From Saccharum officinarum (Eukaryota; Streptophyta; Magnoliopsida; Poales; Poaceae), in the NCBI GenBank assembly GCA_020631735.1, contig CM036160.1, forward strand, positions 2,092,407 through 2,156,406: DNA of 64,000 nt, read 5' to 3'. Under the pieces are notes generated by a model. That model was not told where the DNA came from. It saw only the letters and a program-made list of their open reading frames with translations, and ran no database searches. Positions 54,760 to 64,000 of the stretch are shown piece by piece (the stretch's first letter is position 1; each line of letters starts with the position of its first letter). A program made the position numbers and the translations under genes.

Positions 54760-56844
54760 CTACTCATGGTGCAAAGGGGCCCCTCCCCATAGATCTTGTG
54801 GGGGGCAGCGAGGACGGGGCCTGAATCGATGGGCGCGGCGATGGCAAGGATCCATGCGTCATTGGAGCTCGAAATCTAGAGCTGCACCTCCTCTACATCT
54901 ACAGAGTGTGCTCATGCTCCTCGGCTATCCACTCGCTGGTGAGGGTGCTGTGGCCTGTGGATTCCAGATCCGCGACATGGTGAGGCAGTCCTCCAGCGCT
55001 CCAGCCCGTAGGGGATGGTCGGCATCAACCTCAAAGCCAAGCAGTGTCCCTCCAGCTCCAAGCACCATGTCCCTTTGCTTGCCTGTGATTCTTGCTTAGG
55101 AGGTAACTTTCAGTAGTGTGCGTAGTCGTTTTGTCTGTTGCCAAATGCAGTTGAAGCCCCCATGGCAGGAACGGCACTATATGTTCGATGAAATGTGTCT
55201 GACACATGATGTTTCTATTTGCCAAATTTTGAAAGGTTTGGTCTTTAAGAAATTCCGTTTTTCGATAAACATGTGTAATAACTTGGCTCTAACATGTTAG
55301 CTTGTGGATTCAATCTGACATCTAAGTGTGGTGATAGGGAAGAAGTGCTTGACAAGGAACTTTGCCCATAGGATAAATTTTTCATTGAAGACAGGTATAA
55401 ACTCAAGCTGTAAATATTATGTTGCTTGAAATATAGAGCCATCATTATTCTGTATTGTTTTGACCAGTGATGCTGAGATTCATTGAGTTGCATTTGCTTA
55501 GGTGCCATTCGTTATCACATTGCTTGTCTTTAAAGGTAGATGCATGTTTGACATGAGTATTGGTCTTTTTTGTTATCTAACGAACCGTGTATATTATGGT
55601 GAAATTTCATCAGAGTATACAAATGTTTGCGAAGCATCTTCAAGAACAAGAAGAATATCTGGATCCATTATTCCATTTTTCATCTTTATGAGTTGAACTG
55701 AAAGTAGAACTGTCCAATGATGCGAAGCTCCAAAAATAGATTCCTCTTTCATTATCCACAAGCTTAATCGCAGATTTCTGCAGATCTTACCCAGTATAAA
55801 CCCACCTGGTGGCTCTACAACCAGGACAGAGGAGTGCTACAAAGAAAAATGTGGCCTCCACCCCACCACAATATTATTTCCTTCCATAATACGTGTTGAT
55901 TATGGAAAGCCAATGCATTCCCTTTGTATTAATTATTATTTATGTTTCCCATGTTTGTTTTTTCCTCCTACATTTTATGAGATTCTATGAGCCCTTCGCT
56001 ACCATTGATTATCATCCATTGCTCATCATGCAGTGCTCTCTCTCTGATAGCTTTTCAGTCCTCAAGGTTCGCTCGTTAGTGGCGAAGACCACCGTACCAA
56101 GCAAGCAAGGTCAGCCAAGGTCATGCCTTCATATGCTTAGCAGTCGCATCTTGTATACTGTTGGAAAGAACTGCTTCAGTTTTAGTTGACTGAATACTTT
56201 TATAAATTGATTGGCCGCTGATGGTGTCTTCCTTTCTTATTAGTATCATAGATCTGCTTTAGTACTGGATGTAGATTTGGATTAGTATTCAGAACTGACA
56301 GAACCTTTGCTAGGTATTAATTCTGATTGTGTATGTAATATGTCATTGGACAGAATCCAATTGGCTGTCATTGGACAGAACCCTATGGCTGAAAGACTAC
56401 GTATGTACTTGAATAGATGGTCTCGGTGTTACTTTTGGTATGTACTGAAATAGATGGTCTCTGTGTTATTTTTGGTCCAATGATACAATATAACTACTGC
56501 TATTTCTTCTCTTGGATATTGTAGCTAGATAAATAGCTTTATGTTCTTCAATTAGCTCAGTTCATATCATTGGTCAATTTCATTTACCAACAACCTCTCA
56601 TGGAGTAAAGTACTGTATAGTTTGGTGGATAGGGCGCGCAAGGCGCACAAAAGTTTCTAGTTTCAATCATAAAAGCACAGCCTCAAATATCTAAGGGTTC
56701 AAGATATGGGCATTAAGAATAAGAGCAATCATGCACAAATGCTGGGGAGGGGGGGACACACTTGTGTCCATATGATAGGCTTACACTAAAGATCAACACA
56801 GCATAGCAAGAGGCACAATTAGTCTGACCAGTAAGAAACCTCAC
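54760..56844. other. No recognised gene
   Basis: The first 330 bases are moderately GC-rich and may hold captured exon pieces (GT after CACTCGCTG near 54937), unassigned. The rest is AT-rich. Minus-strand exons that would continue UTP10 are not found here. Confidence 0.45.
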
Positions 56845-57470
56845 CTTCATTTTATCAAAATTGACCCCATCATATACAAGAGAACTACTTGTGTAGAACT
56901 CCCACTGTATTTTCTTAGCTAGCTCCAAGGCCTTAAAGTTCACCCTAAGGGTCTGTGTTCCATTTCAACACTGAAAGTTAGAATCAACACATGACAGTAC
57001 AAAAAGGGTAGATAGAGTAATGGAAGATAACTAGGTAACCTTTGGGTGAACAATAAGGAGATGAAACACTAATGTAGCCATATCCTTGGCATGTTCCATA
57101 TGATGCGATTGGTATTCCGTTACCAGCTTTTCCAAGCAAGAAACAGCAACATCAGAAGCTTTTGATGCTTTTGAACCACCTGGAGAATCATAAACAAAAT
57201 TCATATAGCCATGATTAAAAAAATACTTTCCAATGTGGTATATCACCATACATCCGTACCACAGAAATTCAGATCAAATCACAGATTAGGGTTCAGAACA
57301 AGGGCAAACATAGAAATATTAAACCAACGTACAACCTAATGAACCTTAGCTACAATGAATATACTGCAAAAGAAGTGGCATAAAACATCTGGTTTGGTGG
57401 TCCAGTCCAGGCTAGAAGACATCAATGGATGCACTCTGTCAATGCTGATCTCTATTATTTAAGAACCTTC

Positions 57471-57510
<40 letters not shown>

Positions 57511-60500
57511 TAGCCTTTTGTCCCAAGCAAGTTGGGGTAGGCTAGAGATGAAACCCAAAAGAGACGAGAAACAGGGAGACACATAAAGGAACATAAAGGG
57601 CACAAGACAAAAAGAGGTCACGGTTCAGGCACGTTGATTGCCAATGCTCTATATTTAAGAACCTTCATGAATAAATTAGTTTTTACCAGTGCTTTATATT
57701 TAAAGTGCACTATACACTAGCTATAGATCTCATGTAAATGGATAGAAAAAGGTAGAAGGCCATATAAATAATTCTGCAGACCTCCTCCCTAGAAACTGAA
57801 AAAAAAAAACCCATTCAATTGGGCCAAAAAACAAGCAGACATTGAAGAATACCCACCTTTGTTAATGATTTTGATGCATTTGGTGAGCACGCCATCATAT
57901 GCTTTTAACAGGCTATCAGGATTGGCAACAACAGCTAGTCCTTCTATGGATAAAGCAGCTTGGACAACACTTAGATCATCGTCATAAAGACTGTGTAATA
58001 TAGCATCTTGCATATTGATAAACTTCTGCACGAACTCAGAATTAGAAACATAAGCCAGTAGATCATCATCTGAGGAAAGCTTCAATAAAACAATGAACAT
58101 ATAAAAGCAAACATTACGAGAAAGCAAAATTTGTTACCTGTGGATTTAGAATACTGTTATTGAAGATGCCAGATGTAGCAACTTTTGAGAGAGCAGATTG
58201 ACGAATCGCAGCCTGCACCATATATAAAATTGCACTGCATCAAAGACTAGAAAACACACGATCCAAAATATGATTTGAAGGGCAAGAAATCATTCTAGAG
58301 GCATTAAGATAGGATAAAATTCACCAGAGTTTCCATGGAAAGTAAAATTCTACACCAAGTTTCATATCATATATGTACCTTTGGATGATCCAGACTGAAC
58401 CAAATGTTCAAGTCGGATATTTCAGTTGGCAAGTTCTTGCTTTCATCAAACACTATGCCGAAAACCTCAGATATAGAATCCCCTCCCAATGAATTAATTT
58501 CAGAGTTCTGAGAACAGGGAGAAAGAAGGGTCAAACAACGGCAAAAAGAACTGACAAGTTCCATAAGTGGAAAGTGTGTCATCTTGTACCTCAAGAAATT
58601 TACGAATAGCATCACGTAGCTCCAGGGGATATTTTCTTTCAATTGCGCTAAAAATTTTCTTAGCCCATAATTCTGGAAAATAGATGAAACAATATATATG
58701 AAATACTACATAGTACATACAGTACAGAAAACCATGATATGCTTAAAATAAATGAATGCACAAAAAAGAAAAGAAAATTATTTGGTAAGTTAAAAATGGG
58801 ATTGAAGCAGCCGTTCCAGCTACCTGTGTGATTGATATCTGGGTTTCCTGTGGCCTGAGATACCTTGACACAGTTTCTAAGAACCTTGCACACAATACTT
58901 TCAATGAAATTCTTCACCGGCAGAGTCTCAATAGTTTCAATCAGGTGTGTGTGGCAGGAACCGTCGGAAATACTGTTCACATGTTAAGAGTTATAAACAT
59001 AAACATTCATAAAAAGCCAGGGAGAAATATGCAAATATAATCAATATAACCATATCAGATAAGCAAAAAATCACCTGTAGTCAATTAATGATTCAACATA
59101 AAGCCTAATAAATCTCTCGATGTTGTATTCACTGGATAATACAGAAAGTATACCAGAAAAATCCCTGAAAAAAGTTTACCATAAGAATTCAACACTTCAA
59201 CACCAGAAGGAGAAACAGAAAAAGAGCAAATATATGCTGGGAAAACAACAGTAAACCTGTTGTCTTTCAAAATCATCAATGGCTTCTTAGGGAAATCGTG
59301 GACAGATTGGGACTGCAAAATTAGCAGACATTTATCAATACTTCTAGCTCAGCATCACCTATATTGAGTTCAATTTATTTACATAGCAAGCCAAAACTTC
59401 CCAAGGATATGTATGACAAGAAGTTGAATCCAGACCTGAACAAGACTTATAAGAGCCATCACTGAGACACGAAGCCATGGCAAGTCAACTGACTCGGATG
59501 CATCATGTTGCGCAGTCCTTGCAACAAAGAAAATCAAATTTTGGACAAGTTTAGGCGCTAGAGTCGCCCGGGTTCCAAGTACTCCAACAATCATAAGAGC
59601 GCCAGCCTGGTCATAAAGATCCAACATAACTGTAGTTATAACTATGTTCAGAAAGCAGGATGTCAATAGTTCTTTAACGGTAAGTAAATCCAGATAGCAC
59701 AATAAAAGGTTCATAACGAGGGATACGAAATAGTGTACACGCACTATCCAGTTGAGGGTTGCAAATTAAAAGGGAAAGAAAAAAAAATATAAGGTTACGA
59801 ATTCAATCATTGACAAGGGGCCAAAAAAGTTACAAATCATTTGAGGTAACCTTGTATTCCTGGTCTCGTGTCACTGCAGGATTAAGAGAGTCAAACACAA
59901 ATCCCAACACCCTCTGCACTACATCTGTGTCAAGCTTAGGGACAGCACCCAAGCACTCAACAATCACAGCGGTGCAAAAGCAGACGACCGTCCTTGAGTG
60001 ACTGAATTCCTTTGTTGGTGTAACCTGGAAGTAAAATGAATTATCAACAAATAAGATCCAAAATCATGACAGAATCCAACCATTAAAAGGGTTATTAATT
60101 TCGGCCTTACATAGCTGCAGAGGGTCTCCAGCACAGCCTTATCACGGATGCACTGCTGCACTAGAACACTCCTGGGTGGTGGCGCACCTGAGGACTTGAC
60201 GCCACCAAGAAATGCCCACTTACTATTCCTGAAAAAAAACACATCATCGAGCACAAGTTAATATTGAAGACAAATGGAGAAATAAGCATCAATCCAGACC
60301 AGAGCCACACTCACCCTAGGTTGACCAGCTGCACGATCCGAACAAACGCATGTGTATCATGGTATGGCAGTGCGCTCAGCAGCAATTCATCCGAATTGTA
60401 TACATGTACCCTGCATGAATGTTTCCACAAGAAACAAGAGAATAAGCTAGAGCTCGTAGGAGCCATCGTCAAAAGTAGCTGAGCTAAGTTCATACAGGTA

Positions 60501-60709
60501 TCGGCGGATAAGGTATTCAAGGGTCTTGAGGGCAGAGGGGAGATGCAAATAGCCAGCTAGAAGGCGAAGGTAGGTGCAGATGGACTTGTTGAGTTTGTCG
60601 TTCTCCTTGGGAGTCAGCTGCTCGCGGTTCACCTCAAGGCTAGTCTCCCTGAACAGAGTATTGCTGTATCTTGCAAACCTCTCGTCTATGCTGGTAAGGT
60701 GCTCCAAAC
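56845..60709 (-). CDS. UTP10/HEATR1-like protein, partial (14 exons)
   Basis: Minus-strand exons with GT-AG borders: 60496-60709, 60315-60410, 60111-60228, 59851-60024, 59436-59606, 59257-59312, 59075-59164, 58824-58972, 58590-58672, 58379-58507, 58138-58212, 57857-58025, 57040-57179 and 56845-56952. Phases agree throughout, giving about 590 codons without a stop. The product matches the N-terminal part of UTP10/HEATR1, a HEAT-repeat component of the nucleolar small-subunit processome needed for pre-rRNA transcription and early 18S processing: LEHLTSIDERFARYSNTLFR, LTPKENDKLNKSICTYLRLL, ALPYHDTHAFVRIVQLVNL, SVLVQQCIRDKAVLETL, LPWLRVSVMALISLVQ and ERKYPLELRDAIRKFLE. The first exon shown starts within a codon, so exon 1 is missing. 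Full-length proteins have about 2,000 residues; the remainder is absent to the left. Probably a truncated duplicate, though the gap at 53113 leaves misassembly possible. Confidence 0.88.
57472..57652 (-). mobile_element. Au-like SINE, 181 bp
   Basis: A (CAA)n tract (TTG tail on the minus strand) is followed by AAGCAAGTTGGGGTAGGCTA and AGATGAAACCC, the 3' region of Au-type plant SINEs. It is flanked by a perfect 15-bp duplication ATTTAAGAACCTTCA (57457-57471 and 57653-57667). It lies in an intron of the UTP10-like gene, transcribed in the same direction. The SINE name is from memory; the retroposon structure is seen directly. Confidence 0.85.
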
Positions 60710-61019
60710 CTGAAAAGCAATTTGATTCAAATACTGTAAAGGAAGAGAAGCTTTTTAATTGAAGTACCTCATATGCAAAACTAAATTGGTTTTGCTTTTC
60801 AAAACTTAGTTCGATTTGAGTTTTTAGTAAAGTTTCAAAAAATCACATGAACTGCACAAGCATAAACAACTAGGTGTACTGGGATCAACCTAAAAGTAGC
60901 AGCTAAACTCCAGAGGCAATTCGGAGAAAGCTGATTGAAGTATTATATGGGAGCTCAAATCTCTACTACTAAAAAGACCCGGAGGTCATTGTCTGATTGC
61001 TACTAATTGCTTCACCACT

Positions 61020-61735
61020 CTCGTAATCGCCGTGCTAAACCCACTCCCCGCTCCGCTCACTCCATTTGCGCGCGGCCTCCGCAAAACTGATGCCCGCTCA
61101 TGCTGCGTGCAATCAGGAACTGCCCCCCACTCGCTCCCTGGCGCAACTTCTCCTCTCCCCGTAATCCCTGCCTCCTCCGGTGGCGGCAACAATGCGATCT
61201 ACTGCCATCGTGGAGGCCGAGGCGCTGCAGGCCCCGTTCTGCTCCTGTCGAGCCCCGTCCAGCCCCGCCCTATCTGCCGCCCGGTGCTGCCCCGACGCCT
61301 TCCCCGTCGATGCCGTCGCCCCGCCCAGCGTCTTGTGGCTCTCCGAGTTGTCGCCTCTTTCTCCACCCCAGTGTTTCATCGCCGCCGCGGGGGCTGGAGT
61401 CAAGTCCTCTTGCTCCTCCTGAGATGACGCTCAGCGACCTCCTCCGACCCTGCCTCCGGTGCTTCCGTTCGCGCCCAGCTCTCGTCCCCTACGGCAATCG
61501 CGCGCTAGCTCCCCCAATCAACGCACATCGGCGCCCTGCAGACCGCGCGCCTGGCCTCCGCTGCCGCCAGCGTCCCACGGCCTGTGCTCCCGGTCTCTGG
61601 CGCCCCGCGTACGGCGCGTGTGTAACCTTCAAGAGACGACTGAAGCAGCACCACCACCGCCCTATACGCCAGGTCTTCGTTGCCCCTTCCTTGCTGACGA
61701 GGTATGCCATCCCTTCTCCTCCCTTCCTAAACTGA
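61020..61735 (+). other. GC-rich captured sequence in Helitron
   Basis: Overlapping open frames rich in Pro, Arg, Ser and Ala. A GT donor-like site follows GACGAG at about 61700. Codon openness on both strands argues against a real protein. Perhaps a captured promoter and first exon. Confidence 0.35.
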
Positions 61736-62040
61736 ATCTTCTCTCCAAGTGGCTCCTGCTCTCCTTTGGTGTTAGGCTGTCTCATGTAGATTCAGAATTT
61801 CAAATCAGGTTGGACTGGGAATCTGTCAGCGGGAATAGCTAGCTGCAGCAGGCTATAGCAGACCACAACACCTGATTGAGGACAGCATCGTGCTGTTTGC
61901 TATCAAGCAAGGTTGGTTTCACAATGTTTTTTTTTAATCCTGTGCCTCATGAATCAAAGTATTTCGATGGCCAAATGTATGCTTGCGAGTATGTGCTCAT
62001 CTAGAACTCTTATAAAGCAAAACCCCACTAGCTATTTCTC

Positions 62041-62130
62041 TTGACATGCAAGGCGTCCACCTCAGCAGTCCACTACCAATTTCTTTTGACATGCAAGGTG
62101 TCCACCTCAGCAGTCCACTATCATTTGCAA
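62041..62130. repeat. 45-bp tandem duplication in Helitron
   Basis: TTGACATGCAAGGCGTCCAC at 62041 recurs at 62086 as TTGACATGCAAGGTGTCCAC with the same CTCAGCAGTCCACTA continuation. Confidence 0.9.
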
Positions 62131-62502
62131 TTAAAGTTCACTAGCACAAGAATTATGATATCCACGTCAACGAGACACATCATCCACTAACCACTATGGA
62201 TACAATCTCCACGATTATGCTAATAAATCCATACATATATTATATCATGTTCCTGCATTACCAACACCATACATATAGATTCCTCCTTCACACCCGCGGC
62301 AATGCGCGGGGAATCCTCCTAGTTTATTGAATGGTGTACAGCAATTGGTTGAATCAAAAGGCTTTCTGACAGACTTGGATTACTCATGTAGTGACCGACA
62401 GTGTAAATGGATCATCCTACCAGATTATCTTTTGTGTTCCTCTTCTTGCTGACTACTTGTTTGTTCTTTTTTCTTTTTTTTTTTACAGTGATGGAACGGG
62501 GG

Positions 62503-62578
62503 ATAAGTTTCCTCACACACAAATCCAAGCTTAGCTGTTTATAAGTTTCCTCACACACAAATCCAAGCTTAGCTGTTT
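62503..62578. repeat. Perfect 38-bp tandem duplication
   Basis: The unit starting ATAAGTTTCCTCACACACAA at 62503 is repeated without change at 62541. Confidence 0.97.
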
Positions 62579-63225
62579 ATGAAATGAGATGAATAAGAAT
62601 CTGTAATTATACAATCTGTGATTTCACTTCCACTTTCCTTATGTGCTATATTTAAGGTTTTCTGGAAGTCACGTTTCCTTGGATGGCTAATATGCATCCT
62701 ATATCAATATAAGCGCATCTTAACCTTGTGTTATTTGTTGGTTCCCAATTCTGCATTTCAGGGGAAGCATTTGTTTTTTTTTCCAAAACAGGGGCTATAT
62801 ACCTCATGTATCCTTAAATGATATTGGTGCAAGCATTTTTTTTCTAGACTATTGCATTTTATGGTGCACCGCTTGACTATCTGAGCGAGGACAAGTTAGC
62901 ACTGCAAAGGCCCTGGTTGAGTTTTCCTCCACTATGCAGACTGAAATGATAATATAAGGAAAATCATTCTATAATTTGAAACGAAAGGCACTTGAAGGTG
63001 TTGCTTTCGAATGCGGATTTTGTTGTGTTCTGCTTCTCAGAATTTATATGATCATTTTTTGTTTAAATCAGTGCACCATGGCTATGGGTTTAATTTAATA
63101 CATGAGTGGCCCTCAATTTTTGTTTAATCTATTGATATATTCAGACATACCATATCCGTGTGAGATTGTTACAAAGCACTTATATCCTCAATTTTGATGT
63201 TCAGATTTTGATATATCAACTCAAG

Positions 63226-63299
63226 CGGCGGATTTGGTCTGTTGTCACAGCAGTTTGTCCTCCACGCCTACAACGTGTTCGACGCCCTTAATAATCCAG
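63226..63299 (+). other. Exon-like fragment with GT donor
   Basis: Open stretch GGFGLLSQQFVLHAYNVFD followed by ALNNP, after a CTCAAG acceptor-like site and directly before CAG/GTGAGT, a consensus donor. It looks coding and on the opposite strand to UTP10. Family not recognised. It may be an exon of a neighbouring gene that continues beyond the window. Confidence 0.45.
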
Positions 63300-64000
63300 G
63301 TGAGTCTCACTGCCATCACCCTTTCATTTCATTTCAATCCAATACTACCCTGTGCTGTGGTACATCATACAGTGAGTGAGTGGAGTTCAACAGAAACCCA
63401 TTGATGTGGGAACCATCATGATCCTGATTTTTTTTTGTCAAATATTCAGTGAATAATTGACTTGAGTTCGATTAGTTCATATTGCTAGTTGCTACCACCA
63501 AAATTCAGAGCTATCCCCATAACTGTATTTGATAGTCTCTTTGCAATGTTCTGATAGATGCATTGTGGCAATTTTCAGTCAGATACCTTGGCAGGCCCTC
63601 TTAGTTCAGTGAGAAAAGATGCATTCATGTACTTTTCTTCATTAACATATAAAGCCTGTTACTAAAGAGCTGCTATGAAAATCTCTTTTTCTTCAGTAAT
63701 ATCCATTGGAAGCTGACTTATATGTGATATTAGTACTTATGTTGTTTTGGATTATATACTTACGCTTTGGTCACTAGACCAATCTAGCACTTGTACCTGC
63801 ATGGTGACCCAAATACAACATTTTGCAGGAATAGTGTGGCCCAAATAATGCAATTTTATTTTATAAATATTTTTTTGCTATGTGCAATGAACATCAATGG
63901 GTTATGTTTTGGAGTTCGTCATGTTATTGGTTAATCATGTCACGGCTATTGGGAGATGAGAGGGCCAGCAGTGGGTGTGGCCTTCACTTCCCATATCGGA

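Larger units (their letters stand above)
60960..62322 (+). mobile_element. Helitron, 1.36 kb, non-autonomous
   Basis: Starts TCTCTACTACTAAAAAGACCC after A and ends in CTAG (62319-62322) followed by T. A CCCGCG-GCAATG-CGCGGG hairpin (62293-62310) lies eight bases before the end. No Rep/helicase. It sits about 250 bases upstream of the first visible UTP10 exon, in what would be intron 1. Confidence 0.85.
62323..64000. other. AT-rich flank with one exon-like piece
   Basis: No UTP10 exon 1 (expected on minus) is visible here. Contains a perfect 38-bp tandem repeat at 62503 and an exon-like piece at 63226. The window ends within this sequence. Confidence 0.45.

Overview
This is a plant nuclear window. 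It looks like a panicoid grass (Sorghum, Saccharum or Miscanthus type). Evidence: two gene families largely confined to grasses (DUF1668-like and DUF4220/DUF594-like), grass-type MITEs with GGGCCTGTTTAG-like ends, CACTA ends carrying TTTGCCGAGTGCC arrays, Tekay/Del-like long LTRs, and canonical GT-AG introns. I see no prokaryotic, organellar or viral gene set and recognised no RNA gene. A run of exactly 100 N at 53113-53212 marks an assembly gap.

Layout. 1-948: right end of a CACTA element. 1-16 kb: a duplicated DUF1668-like locus. The left copy (1368-2382) is a decayed pseudogene and the right copy (14007-15182) is intact. The two are separated by Helitron and MITE material: a Helitron at 4842-9464, minus-strand Helitron-like ends at 10586 and 10675, and a 303-bp tandem duplication. 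16.2-17.4 kb: a small CACTA. 17.7-26.9 kb: a segment that recurs in compact form at 51.6-53.1 kb. In the left copy it was enlarged by a LINE, by a 4.5-kb solo LTR nested in that LINE, and by two MITEs. This segment leads into a DUF4220-like gene (27569 onward) broken by a stop codon, a retroposon-like insertion and a Helitron-like end.

31-37.9 kb: a degenerate CACTA element on the minus strand with two transposase pseudogenes. Its subterminal region contains a striking inverted repeat with 405-bp arms and a 37-bp spacer. 41-46.9 kb: an FBD-type F-box fragment, a TA-flanked element with a captured gene piece, a 938-bp LTR with the start of its internal region, and a Stowaway/mariner-like element carrying three GC-rich tandem units. 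46.9-51.0 kb: a second, related solo LTR. After the gap comes the 3' half of a Ty1/copia element with frameshifts.

56.8-60.7 kb: fourteen consecutive minus-strand exons with canonical splice sites and an unbroken frame encode an N-terminal part of the ribosome-biogenesis protein UTP10/HEATR1. Exon 1 and the C-terminal exons are not visible. An Au-like SINE (181 bp, 15-bp target duplication) sits in one intron and a Helitron (60960-62322) lies just upstream.

The only convincing intact cellular coding sequences are the DUF1668-like gene and the UTP10 exon series. Nothing here looks like a new multi-gene biochemical system. The most interesting signals are structural: the 405-bp hairpin, the paralogous empty sites that prove individual insertions, and the in-frame but doubly truncated UTP10 copy. 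All identities are from reading the sequence; no database search was run.
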